Origin: an uncultured Porphyromonadaceae bacterium
GTDB lineage: Bacteria; Bacteroidota; Bacteroidia; Bacteroidales; Muribaculaceae
NCBI GenBank assembly: GCA_900548975.1
Contig: URMS01000013.1
Location: forward strand, 1-64,000
Direction of reading: 5' to 3'
DNA: 64,000 nucleotides
The position numbers and the translations under genes were made by a program. The notes beneath the pieces were generated by a model. It ran no database searches. It was not told the origin of the DNA and saw only the letters and a program-made list of their open reading frames with translations. Of the stretch, positions 33,455-43,200 are shown one piece after another (within the stretch, counting starts at the first letter, position 1; each line of letters starts with the position of its first letter).

Positions 33455-34837
33455 TTATGGTAGTATGATATATTCGAGATGGATGTAGCGCCTGCTTTCG
33501 GGCCCTACGGCGGCGAACGACGAGTTCTTGAGGCCCGGTGCCCATACTATCTCGCCGTCGCACAGCAGGAACCATGCGGCGCGCTTGTCGGCGGCGCTGT
33601 AGCGGGCGTTGGCGAAAAGATCGCTCACCAGTTTGGAGCGGCGCGCTCCGAAGGGTGTCATGCGGTCGCCGCGGCGGTAGTGGCGCATTTCCCAGGTGTG
33701 CGGGGCCAGGGCTATGTCGGCGTCGAAGAACGCATGCATGGCGCCCCCGCCGGCCGGAGCCGAAAAGGCCGCCACCGGATGCTCCGACACTCGTATGCTC
33801 ACCGGCACGCTTATGTCGTGCCGTATGTCGACCGGATAGACGCCTTCTGCAAGGGCCACGCGGGCGGCGTCGGTGAGAGTTATTTTTCCGTGGGCCAGTT
33901 CGGCTACGGTGTTGCCGTCGGCCGAGCGGAATTCAAGGCCCGAACGGTCGTGCTGCCGTATCATGTCCTCGGCCTGGCTGAAGTTGAACTGCCGGTCGCG
34001 GAGCATTTCGAAAAGTATCAGCGCCGGCTCCTTTTCGGCGGCAGCCAGTGCGGCAAGGTCGATGGAGCCGGCGCCATCGTAGTAGCGGGCTGTTTTGGAT
34101 TTCACGGCCTCGCGGTAGACCGAGCGGGCGCGCTCGAGGTTCTCGACGGTGCGCACCACCGAGTCGGAAGCGCTGTCGCCGAAAATCTCGGCCAGGAGGG
34201 GGAAGACGCGGTTGCGGAGATTGTTGCGGCGGTAGGCGTTTTCGGCGTTGGTGCTGTCGTTGACGAAGGTGAGGTCTCGTTCGGCCAGATAACGCTCTAT
34301 CTCGGCGCGCGAGAGTGACAGCAGCGGGCGTACGACATAGCCTTCGGCCATGCGCATGCTCGTGAGGCCTTCGAGACCGGCGCCGCGCATGAGGTTGAGC
34401 ATGAATGTCTCGGCGCGGTCCTCGCGATGGTGGCCGACGGCGATACAGGCGGCGCGTTCGCGGTCGAGGAGCTCGTCGAACCAGCGGTAGCGCAGCGTGC
34501 GGCACGCCATTTCGACCGATTCGCCCGTAGACTCCATATGTGCCGGCACGTCGAAATCGCGGATATAGAGGTCGACGCCCATGTCGGCGCAGAGTGTCTG
34601 CACATGGCGCATGTCGCGCATCGATTCCTCGCCCCGCAGATGGAAATTGCAGTGCGCCGCCCGGCAGTCGCAGCCCATGTCGTGCAGGATTGCCAGAAGG
34701 GCCACCGAGTCGGCTCCTCCGCTCAGAGCCACGATGACGGGACCCCGGAACAGATCGATTCCGGCGGCGCGGGCGTCGCGGCGCACACGTTGCGAAATAT
34801 CGCGGCAGTAGTGAGGGAGTTCGCACTGGTTCTTCAT
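33455..34837 (-). CDS. tilS: tRNA(Ile)-lysidine synthetase
   Basis: A 460-aa enzyme that converts C34 of the AUA-reading tRNA(Ile2) to lysidine. The PP-loop is IVALSGGADSVALLAIL near residue 35; GHHREDRAETFMLNLMRG is the second conserved block, and the C-terminal TilS_C domain ends with FAAVGPESRRYIHLEY. An essential housekeeping gene. The ATG begins only six bases after a -7 promoter element. Confidence 0.95.
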   Translation of the reverse strand: MKNQCELPHYCRDISQRVRRDARAAGIDLFRGPVIVALSGGADSVALLAILHDMGCDCRAAHCNFHLRGEESMRDMRHVQTLCADMGVDLYIRDFDVPAHMESTGESVEMACRTLRYRWFDELLDRERAACIAVGHHREDRAETFMLNLMRGAGLEGLTSMRMAEGYVVRPLLSLSRAEIERYLAERDLTFVNDSTNAENAYRRNNLRNRVFPLLAEIFGDSASDSVVRTVENLERARSVYREAVKSKTARYYDGAGSIDLAALAAAEKEPALILFEMLRDRQFNFSQAEDMIRQHDRSGLEFRSADGNTVAELAHGKITLTDAARVALAEGVYPVDIRHDISVPVSIRVSEHPVAAFSAPAGGGAMHAFFDADIALAPHTWEMRHYRRGDRMTPFGARRSKLVSDLFANARYSAADKRAAWFLLCDGEIVWAPGLKNSSFAAVGPESRRYIHLEYIILP

Positions 34838-34842
34838 AACAA

Positions 34843-34913
34843 CAAAGATACAACCTTTTTAGTAATCTGACCGACGGTCTGCACCACATTTTAGGTTTTT
34901 TATGCTATATTTG
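34843..34913. promoter_or_regulatory. Divergent promoter region of tilS and the TonB-like gene
   Basis: On the minus strand TATCTTTG (34850-34843) ends six bases before the tilS ATG, so the tilS mRNA would be leaderless or nearly so. On the plus strand TATATTTG (34906-34913) ends 34 bases before the ATG at 34948. Neither has a well-spaced TTTG. Confidence 0.5.
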
Positions 34914-34947
34914 CCGGGGAATACGTACCTTCCAATCATATGTTGCC

Positions 34948-35805
34948 ATGACACGAGGAAAACAGACTTGCCGCATTTTGAAAGAAATCCGGCGCCGTAT
35001 AGCCGAGGCTAACGATATTGAATATGTGACATCGGAATGCCGCTATAAAGGCGAGTGCAAGGGCACCTGCCCCCGGTGCGAGGCCGAGGTCCGCTATCTC
35101 GAGCAGCAGCTCGCCTTGCGCCGTATTGCCGGCAAGGCTGTGATCCTTGCCGGTATCACTGCTCTGTCGGCATGTTCAGGCGGTGGCGGTGGAGCTAATC
35201 CAGTTGAGGCAAAAACAGAGGTTGAGGCCGCCGTCGATACCGTCGTGCCGGACACTGCCGCCTGCGCGGATACCATTGTGAGTACGGTCGATTCTGTTCC
35301 GGAGACTATACCGGTGGATGTCACGGATTTACTTGTGGTCGGCGATGTGGATATTGCCGGTGAGCCGGAGGCAGAGGCCGCTGTAACATCGGAAGTTATT
35401 TCCGATAATTCCGAACTTAACAAAGTAGTAGTGGGCGAGATTGTCGACACCACGGCGCCTGAAGATAAAATATGGAATATGTCGACAGTGGAGGTAAAAC
35501 CGGGATGGGAATCTATCGAGAGATATATAAAGAAGCATCAGCGTTACCCCGAGGCCGCCCTTGCCGACAGCATAGAGGGTCGTGTCGTTGTCGAGATGAT
35601 TATTGACTCTGCCGGATATATTACCTCTCCGAAAATTTCGCGGGGATGCCACCCTGTGCTCGAGGCTGAGGCTCTTGATATAGTACGTGGAATTCCAAGA
35701 GTCAGGCCGGCCCGGGTAGCCGGACGTAATGTGGCTTGCTATTATTGGACTCCGATAGTATTTAAGGTGCCGGAAGATTCCGCAGGCGGAAAGGCGGAGA
35801 GATGA
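34948..35805 (+). CDS. TonB C-terminal-domain protein with Cys-rich N-terminus
   Basis: A 285-aa protein. The N-terminus is unusual: residues 1-52 carry TCRILKEIRRRIAEANDIEY and a CrykGeCkGtCprC cluster (Cys30, Cys35, Cys39, Cys42), a Bacteroidetes-specific cytosolic-looking motif that may bind Zn or Fe-S. A hydrophobic stretch follows (about 57-75, AGKAVILAGITALSACSGG), then a low-complexity acidic/Thr linker, then a TonB_C domain (about 200-280; QRYPEAALADSIEGRVVVEM). It may couple a cytosolic redox or metal signal to an outer-membrane receptor, which is inference. Its stop overlaps the AraC gene start (ATGA). Confidence 0.8.
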   Translation: MTRGKQTCRILKEIRRRIAEANDIEYVTSECRYKGECKGTCPRCEAEVRYLEQQLALRRIAGKAVILAGITALSACSGGGGGANPVEAKTEVEAAVDTVVPDTAACADTIVSTVDSVPETIPVDVTDLLVVGDVDIAGEPEAEAAVTSEVISDNSELNKVVVGEIVDTTAPEDKIWNMSTVEVKPGWESIERYIKKHQRYPEAALADSIEGRVVVEMIIDSAGYITSPKISRGCHPVLEAEALDIVRGIPRVRPARVAGRNVACYYWTPIVFKVPEDSAGGKAER

Positions 35806-36677
35806 ACGGAAGCCGCAATATAAAATATTTCAGTATCGGTCCGGCCGACGAGGCGTGGGGGACTGTGGTGACAACCATAGGCTACCAGCCTATACCGCGG
35901 CGCAGCTCCTATCCGCTGTCGCAGCATCCGGGTTCGCATGTGTTCGACCCGGAGCGGGGCCGTGTTCTGTCGGAGTATCAGCTTATCTATATTTCTGAAG
36001 GACGGGGTACATTCCGGTCAGCCTCATGCCGTCGACGCCAGGTGAAGGCCGGCGATATGATACTCCTTTTCCCCGGCGAATGGCACACCTACGAGCCCGA
36101 CAGCGACTATGGCTGGTTCGAATACTGGGTGGGCTTCCGCGGCGAGAGTGTCGACCGTCTGGTCGGTGCCGGTTTTTTCACGCCGCGCTGTCCGGTGTTC
36201 AGCATCGGATTCAGCCCGGCAATCATCAGTCTCTACGAGGATATGGCGCGCTATGCCTCGGAGGAACAGAGCGGCTATCAGCAGATTATATCGGGTATAG
36301 TGCAGTATCTGCTTGGCATGGTAAGTTTCCGGCAGCGCAACGAGTCGTTTACCAACTCATTTGCCGTAAACAAGATCAACGAGGCCCGCGCCATGATGAA
36401 GCGCGAGGACGGTTTCAGGCAGTCGCCTCAGAGCATAGCCGATGCCCTCGGTGTGGGGTACTCGTGGTTCCGCAAGATGTTCAAGCAATATGTGGGCGTG
36501 TCGCCGGCCCAGTATCAGGCCGACATGCGTGTGCTCAAGGCCAAGGAACTGCTCGACACCACGGCTCTTACGGTTACCGATGTGGCATACCGCCTCGGTT
36601 TTGAAACGGTGAGCCAGTTCTCCACCTTTTTCAGGAAGAAAACCGGCTCATCGCCTCTGCAATATAAAAAAGTATAG
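35802..36677 (+). CDS. AraC-family transcriptional regulator
   Basis: A 291-aa regulator: N-terminal cupin ligand-binding domain (residues about 15-150, QVKAGDMILLFPGEWHTYEP) and C-terminal double HTH (about 190-290; AQYQADMRVLKAKELLDTTA and DVAYRLGFETVSQFSTFFRK). The ligand is probably a sugar. The gene converges on the GH106-like/isomerase operon, with 2 bases between stops, and is a good candidate regulator of it, but it is also translationally coupled to the TonB-like gene. Confidence 0.93.
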   Translation: MNGSRNIKYFSIGPADEAWGTVVTTIGYQPIPRRSSYPLSQHPGSHVFDPERGRVLSEYQLIYISEGRGTFRSASCRRRQVKAGDMILLFPGEWHTYEPDSDYGWFEYWVGFRGESVDRLVGAGFFTPRCPVFSIGFSPAIISLYEDMARYASEEQSGYQQIISGIVQYLLGMVSFRQRNESFTNSFAVNKINEARAMMKREDGFRQSPQSIADALGVGYSWFRKMFKQYVGVSPAQYQADMRVLKAKELLDTTALTVTDVAYRLGFETVSQFSTFFRKKTGSSPLQYKKV

Positions 36678-36678
36678 T

Positions 36679-38829
36679 CTATCGTGATATAAAGAAGACC
36701 GATCGGCCCGGTTCGAGGCGTAGCGGCAGCGGACTGCCTGCTTTCGCTCCTGCCGGACGGCTCATGCCCGTGTGGGGGTCGAGGGCTGTGAGGCGCACCT
36801 TGTCGCGGAGCGTCACTTCGGTTTCTATGGTCTCTTTGCCGGGGTTGGCGAAGTAATATATGTGCTGTCCGTCGGCCACACGGTGTATGTGGCGCAGGCC
36901 GCGAGCGCCCGGAGTCGAGATGTCGGGTATGAACGCGAAGGAATCGAGAGTGCTTTCGAGAGTCTGAGTGTCGGGGCTTGGTATGAATACAGCCGGATTC
37001 TTTTTGTCGGCCATAAGACGTGCCACACGGGCCTTTACATCGGCGGCATCGGTGTCGAAGTCGGCGGCACCGTCGGGCAGTGCGGTGGTGAATATGATTT
37101 TTCCGCCTGCTTTGGCGAATTTCTCTATTACATCGAGCTGAGCGGCCGTGATATATCTTACGCCGGGCAGTATGAGCACGCGGAAGTGCTGGTGGTTAGT
37201 CTTATTGTCGAGATTGAGCGTGCCGCCCGATACTGAGCAGCCTGCAAGCACTTCGGGATGCAGATAGGTGAAATCGCGCCCTATGGTGTCGCTGAGTATC
37301 GAGGCCACTTCGATATAGTCGGTGCCGGGGATTCTGACACCGCCGGCATAGAAGCCCTCGGGGCCGTCGAGATAATGGCCGGCCTGCAGAGTCTGGATGG
37401 GGTAGAGCATGGCTATGTCGGCCACGGTGCGGCCGGGGCGCTGCAGCATGTAGTTGAGACGGCTCAGGAAGCGGTTGAAGCGCGTCAGTTCGCTGTTGTA
37501 TAGCGGATTGCGCCAGGACAGTTCGGGCAGGAAGGTGACATCGGCATCGTTGTACCACACGGCATGGGGTATGAGCTGGTTTATGCCTTTGGTATACTGG
37601 TCCATGGCTATGCTGTAGAGGTCCCCGACAGGTATGTTGCCCATGGCGCCGAAGGTCTCCGACATTACGCGCTGCTTGTCCCAGTTGGCGGCCGACGACG
37701 ATACCACTTTGTAGAACAGTTCGGCGGGGCGGTCGCCGCCTATCTTGTCGATGCCGGGTATGTCCATGTGCTTGCCGCACAGCATCAGGTCGCCCGACAC
37801 GCTCACGGGGTTGAGCACTTCCTCCTGGTCCTGGTGGCCGGTCGACTCAATGCCGTGGGCCTCGGCCCATTCGTGGATGGTCTTCATGAAACCTTCGCTG
37901 TAGAGCCGCGAGCGCATGCCGAAGAGAAGATTGCGGGCCCTGCCGGTGTCGGGGCCGATATTGTACCACAGAGCGGGGTAGAGTGCTTCGGGCGAGAAAC
38001 CGTATGTCTCGGCGAAGCGCTCGTTGAAGCTGTCGGTCCATAAGCGGCCCTGGGCGCGGTACATGGTCGGCTCGTCGCAGAATGTCTCTGTTATCACGGT
38101 GCCGAATGCCTCGGGGAAGCGGTCGTAGTAGCGCTGATGTGTGTCTTCGACGAACAGTCTGACGGCCGCGGGGTCGAGGTAGTCGACGTTTGGATCGCCG
38201 TCTTTCACGCATACGAATGCCAGGACCTTCCATGCGCCGTCAGGCGGCGCTGTCCATGTGAGCGTGCGCCCTTGCACGGCTTCCGTAAGAGGCCGGATTT
38301 CAAAAGTTACGGTATCCATAGCCACTACCGACATCAGGCGCCCTTCGGCCGGCAGTGCGATGCGGTTTGCCGTAGCGGGCGTCGCGGCGTATTCGTGTTT
38401 GTCGAGGCGTTTTATGGTGGCTTCGGGATGGCGGGTCATGAAGCGGGGGTTGCCGTCGCCGTTTATGGCGCCCATGCTGCCCGAGGGGAAGCCGTATTCG
38501 TCGTAGAGCGACATGGTGAGACCCTTTTCGCGAGCGTAGTCAACCATGGCGCCGTAGGTGTCGAGATACTCGTCGCTCATGTATTTCGGGGCGAAATTGC
38601 CGCCGAAAGGCAGTATGGCGCAGCCGCCGTAGCCGTCGATGCCGGTAAACGATTCCAGCTGCCGGAGAGCGGTGTCGCGCCGTACCTCGGCGTTGTTCCA
38701 GAACCAGAGCGGCACGGGCCGGTATTTGACCGGAGGCGCGGCGAATTCGGCTGCGTCGATACTTTTGGCTGCTGTAAGCGGCAACGCGGCCGCCATAAGC
38801 GCTATCGAGGCAAGAAATCGGATATTCAT
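36679..38829 (-). CDS. GH106-like secreted glycoside hydrolase B
   Basis: A 716-aa enzyme with signal peptide (MNIRFLASIALMAAALPLTA). The N-terminal blocks PLWFWNNAEVRRDTALRQLE and SLYDEYGFPSGSMG are those of the GH106/alpha-L-rhamnosidase-like clan, with ETFCDEPTMY and HGIESTGHQDQEEVL holding probable acid residues. Its own C-terminal domain is short. The open frame extends to 39870 within the isomerase gene, but the real start at 38829 overlaps the isomerase stop (ATGA). Family level is confident only as rhamnosidase-like. Last gene of a three-gene operon. Confidence 0.82.
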   Translation of the reverse strand: MNIRFLASIALMAAALPLTAAKSIDAAEFAAPPVKYRPVPLWFWNNAEVRRDTALRQLESFTGIDGYGGCAILPFGGNFAPKYMSDEYLDTYGAMVDYAREKGLTMSLYDEYGFPSGSMGAINGDGNPRFMTRHPEATIKRLDKHEYAATPATANRIALPAEGRLMSVVAMDTVTFEIRPLTEAVQGRTLTWTAPPDGAWKVLAFVCVKDGDPNVDYLDPAAVRLFVEDTHQRYYDRFPEAFGTVITETFCDEPTMYRAQGRLWTDSFNERFAETYGFSPEALYPALWYNIGPDTGRARNLLFGMRSRLYSEGFMKTIHEWAEAHGIESTGHQDQEEVLNPVSVSGDLMLCGKHMDIPGIDKIGGDRPAELFYKVVSSSAANWDKQRVMSETFGAMGNIPVGDLYSIAMDQYTKGINQLIPHAVWYNDADVTFLPELSWRNPLYNSELTRFNRFLSRLNYMLQRPGRTVADIAMLYPIQTLQAGHYLDGPEGFYAGGVRIPGTDYIEVASILSDTIGRDFTYLHPEVLAGCSVSGGTLNLDNKTNHQHFRVLILPGVRYITAAQLDVIEKFAKAGGKIIFTTALPDGAADFDTDAADVKARVARLMADKKNPAVFIPSPDTQTLESTLDSFAFIPDISTPGARGLRHIHRVADGQHIYYFANPGKETIETEVTLRDKVRLTALDPHTGMSRPAGAKAGSPLPLRLEPGRSVFFISR

Positions 38830-40247
38830 ATCTTTGTCACAGGAATTCCGATGATGAATGCGAATTTTTCGAGTACGTCGGCAAGGTGTCCGCGGCCGAT
38901 TGCGCAGTGGTGCGACGGGCCGGCCATGCTCCAGCGGCGTACAAACTCCTTGGCAGAGACATCGAAGCGGTAGCGGCTGTTGATGTTGCCTATTTCGAGT
39001 ACCGGTCCTTCTACCGACTCGCCTTCGGCCACCAGAAGCGACAGGCCGTCGCGGCCCTCTACTACCGAAAGGAGTGTCACCGGGCCGTGTTTCACCGTCA
39101 TTTGTATGGACAGGCCTTTGCCGGGCTTGCCGTGGTATACGGGCAGCGGCACAAGCCGCGTCTTGTCGTCGGCAAGGAGATAGTGGGCGGGGCCGTCGTG
39201 CCCGAGCATGACTATGTCGTCGGAATAGTCGACGGCATAGAACTCGGAGAAGCAACCGCCCGCACCGAGCAGAGCCATTATCTTCATGGCCTGCACGTTC
39301 TTGACCTCGTATTCGCCAGCTATGGGTATGTTGCGGCCGGTGAGGACGGTATTGCCTGCAATGACCGATGTGACGATGTTCTCGTAGTCGGGGTCGCCGG
39401 TGCCGTTGTAGTAGTATGCCATGGAGCCGAGGCTGTGGGCCGCTACCAGACGGTCGAGTGCCACCGACGTGCGGGCGGCGCGCTCTATTTCGGCGGGTGT
39501 GCAGGCGGGGTCGATGTCGAATATCGAGGCAAATTCGGCTTTCTTGGCTTCGACGTCGGCTTCGGTCACCTGCCGGCGCAGGTCGGCCAGTTCGCTCATC
39601 TCCAGTATTTCGATGTGTGTGCCGAATGTGGTGCTCTGCAGGCGCAGGTCGGTGTATACGTCTACCATGCCGCCGTAGTAGTTGCCGAGCAGACCCATGC
39701 GGTTGCTTTTCATGCCTGCGGCTACGGATGCGGCCATGAGCCAGCGCGAAATTTCGGTCCAGGCCTCTGTATCGTCGAGATAACCCGACACGATGTCGTA
39801 GCGGGTGCCGGCGCGGTTGAATACCGAGCAGAATTCGGGTATAGAGCATGCCTGGCAGTTGGCGAGCCATTCGCCTGTCATGAGGCCGCGGTCGCCCATG
39901 GCGTTGAGCCGGGCGTAGTCGATGGCGGGTGTGGGCTGCAGATTGAGCATGATCACCGGCACATTTGTGCGCGTGGCCACAGGCACGATAGTCGACGACA
40001 GAGCGTAGGTCGATACGAAGATGAAGAGTATGTCGATGCCGCTGCTGTTCATCATGTCGACGGCTTTTACAGCTTTGTCGACACTGTCGACCATGCCGGC
40101 GTCGATTACCTCGACATTGCCGCCTTCCTCCATGCGGTTCTTTATAATATTATTGTAGCCGATGAGACGGTCGAGCAGTCCGTCGAACTGGTCCCAGTAT
40201 GTGTCGAGACCTACGGCCATCAGGCCGGCTTTCAGATGATGTTCCAT
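38826..40247 (-). CDS. L-arabinose/L-fucose isomerase-fold sugar isomerase
   Basis: A 473-aa cytosolic AraA/FucI-fold protein that would interconvert an aldose and ketose. Metal and substrate residues are in AGEYEVKNVQAMKIM, CFSEFYAVDYSDDIVMLGHD and GHDGPAHYLL, plus SHHCAIGRGH near the C-terminus, matching the Glu-Glu-His-His set of L-arabinose isomerase. Whether it uses arabinose, fucose, rhamnose or another sugar cannot be told. It starts one base inside the preceding gene's stop (TAATG) and ends overlapping the next start (ATGA), so it sits between two GH106-like enzymes. Confidence 0.85.
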   Translation of the reverse strand: MEHHLKAGLMAVGLDTYWDQFDGLLDRLIGYNNIIKNRMEEGGNVEVIDAGMVDSVDKAVKAVDMMNSSGIDILFIFVSTYALSSTIVPVATRTNVPVIMLNLQPTPAIDYARLNAMGDRGLMTGEWLANCQACSIPEFCSVFNRAGTRYDIVSGYLDDTEAWTEISRWLMAASVAAGMKSNRMGLLGNYYGGMVDVYTDLRLQSTTFGTHIEILEMSELADLRRQVTEADVEAKKAEFASIFDIDPACTPAEIERAARTSVALDRLVAAHSLGSMAYYYNGTGDPDYENIVTSVIAGNTVLTGRNIPIAGEYEVKNVQAMKIMALLGAGGCFSEFYAVDYSDDIVMLGHDGPAHYLLADDKTRLVPLPVYHGKPGKGLSIQMTVKHGPVTLLSVVEGRDGLSLLVAEGESVEGPVLEIGNINSRYRFDVSAKEFVRRWSMAGPSHHCAIGRGHLADVLEKFAFIIGIPVTKI

Positions 40248-43200
40248 TATTTGCTGTATACGCTGAAATCGTTGATAAGTCCGTAGTCTTCAATATTGTA
40301 TTTGCTGCCCGGCAGCTGACGCTGCACGCCGTTCCAGTGCCATGGGCCGTTGATGCCCATATCGCGGTTGTAGTGCGGGCCGAAGAGATTGTGGAGGCTG
40401 CCGGTAACGCGTACTTCGATATCGTTGTCGCCCTTGCGGAGATAGGGCGTGAGGTCGAAGGTATAGGGCTTGTATGCTACCGTTCCGGCTTTTTTACCGT
40501 TGACCCATACCTGGGCCACTGTGCCTTTCCAGTCGTTCAGACGCAGATAGTGTGTCTTGGCGGGGTCGGCGATGGTGTATGTTTTGGAGTATGCCACATC
40601 CCAGGAGTAGCACGGCATGCCCTGGTCTTTCCAGCTGCCGGTTGTCAGCGCACCGGGATTTTTGGTGACAACCCATCCGTGGCTTGCCGGCTCGAGGGCG
40701 AAATCGCCTGTAAGGTATACCGGCGCTATTTCGGCATAGATGCTCATAGGCTCTACCGACAGTTCAACGGTGTTGACGCCTTCTTTCACAAGGCTGCCGG
40801 CCGGATAGACGCCGAAGCGGCTGTCGAGGAACGACGCGCCTTCGCTTTCTACCGGCGTGCCGTTGATTTTCACCTTCCATATGTCGGGCTGCTCGGCTAT
40901 TACTTTGAGCGATTCGCGGTCGATGTCGCCTGCCACTACGAATTTGTAGTCTACGCGGATGTCGCCGGTCGTGAAGGTGTCGCGTTCGACCACCCGCTGA
41001 CGGTACTGTATGGCCGAATTCCACGGGTCGGCCATGCCATAGTGACCGTAGAGCTTATTACATGCCTCGACGGTGTAGAGATTATGCTCTGTATTGCCGT
41101 CGATGGTGAGGTCGCAGAAGTCGAGAATGAGAGCATTGTCTTTCAGTCTGTGTGCCCTGACCGGAGTCTTTGCCTTGAGTTCCTTGCCGCCGTCGAGTAC
41201 GGGGCGTTCGGGATATGTGGTTTTAGCCGGTGTGGCCGAAGCGAACAGCAGCAGGCTGCCGGCAGGAGGTATGACATAGTCGGTGGTCACCATTCCGTCG
41301 GCGGCTGTGGCCGGGCGGCTGTATGTGGCGCCGGTCATGGCGTCGAGTTCGCGCAGGCTTTTGCCGGCTATTGATACACTGCCGGTAGCGCTGTCGGTGA
41401 GCGACGAGTTGACAAGGAATACCAGCTCGCCGTCGGCGAAAGTGCGGCGGTGATGGTAGAGGTCGTTGCCGCTGCGACGGTCGAAGCGGATTTTTTCGGA
41501 GGGGAAAACATCAGCGACAGCCTTGTTGGAAAGAGCGGCGTAGCGCACTGCATTTTTTCTGAAGAAATCGGCGGCTTCGGGGCTTTCTTTGCCGTCGACG
41601 AGTGTCGGTATGGCAAAAGCCGCAAGCCGACCGCCGCCGGCGACAAATTCTTTGAGGAGGGCATATGTGGCGGAGTTGATGTTCTCGGTGCCGGGAGCGA
41701 GCACTACGGTGCCGTAGGCGCGCTCGCCGACGGTGAACTTGCCCTTACGCACACGTCCGTGATCCTTGATGATATTCTCGGAGCCGAGGTCGTACTCGGC
41801 CTGGCGCTTCTCGAGTTCGGTTACAAAGTTCTGGAATCTGAAACCTATATCCATCATGCCGTGATTGGAGCTGACGTAGGAGAAATACATCCAAGCCGAG
41901 GTCGTAGGCTCGATTACAAGCACGTCGTTGATCTGGTGGCCCTGGCTGAGCACCAGCGAGAGACGGCCGAAATAGTCGGTCTGGGTCTTATAGTCGTTCC
42001 ACCACGGCGACAGCGAGGTAAACACGGGCGGATAGTCGTATTTGCGGGCTCCGACGATTGTCATGTGCGACAGATGCTGGTTGAGGAAATTGACACCGAG
42101 TGCATACTCCCAGTCGCCGAGGCGCTTGAGGTCTTCGAAAGTCTCGTCCCAGCCACCGCCGCCGTATGTCTCGCTGAGGGTGCGCACACGGCCCATCTGA
42201 TTGGCCACACTGCTTAGTTCCTTGACGGCGCGGGCGTTGCCGAACTGAGCCTGCGGGTGTGCGTCGTTATACTGGTTGAAAAGCATGTCGATGGCCGGCA
42301 GCTGGTGCCAGGCGTACATGGCCATGTTGTCGCCGCCGTCGGCCACGCTTGGCCAGCCGTGTTCCCAGTAGTGGCCGGTCCATTTCAGATTTTTCTTTTC
42401 GCAGTATTTCGACATGGGTTTCGACCACCGGTCGATGAAGAGCTGTGTGAGGGTTTCCATGTAGTTGTGGCGTACACGCTTCCAGTCGCCTGTTTCCTCG
42501 ACCAGCAGTGGCAGATAATCGCGCAGGTCGTAGCCCCACTGTTTTTCGAAGATATCGAAGAAATCGGGCGTCCAGCGTATGCCGGCAATATTGCCGATAT
42601 TGGGCTCGTCGGAAAAGAGGCCTTTTATGACGGTGCCGAGTTCCTTGCCGAAAGTCTTCTCATAGCCTTTCATGGTCACTTCGAGGAACTTTTCGGTGAC
42701 ACCGGGGTAGAGAAGATCGACATAGGAGAAACCACCGTGCCAGTCGGAACGGCCGTAGTACGATTTTTTATAGAGATAGTACTCGCCCGGCACACCCTTG
42801 TAAGCGGCAGTGTCGGCGCTTATGTCGGTAAAGCGGTCGCCGTCTTTTTTCAGACACATGAAGTAGGCCGAGGTGTCATCGGGGAGCACGGCCACCTTTT
42901 CGAAAGCCAGTCCCTGGCCCTGATTGTACGACTCGGGCATTTCGGCGGGTACGTGTCCGCCTGCAAAGCCGCTCGGGTAGGAGTTTTCGTCGTAGATCCA
43001 TATGTCGAGGCCGAGTTCCTTGCCTTTGACCACACTGTAGCGGTAGAGGCTGAACCAGTCGTCCGACAGATAGTCGGTAATCATGCCGGGACGCGGATGC
43101 ACGAAAGCGCCTCCGAAGCCGGCGTCCTTGAGTTCGCCGAGCATGCGGTCGATGTCGGCGGTGGTGACGCGGGTGTTCCACACCCACAGCGGGGCCGGGC

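Noticed and set aside
31558..33468. 636-aa plus-strand open frame opposite the six-hairpin glycosidase
   Set aside because: Same reason: antisense shadow of a clear gene.
36679..39870. A 1063-aa form of the second GH106-like enzyme
   Set aside because: The first 347 codons lie inside the isomerase gene in a different frame; a signal peptide and ATGA overlap fix the start at 38829.
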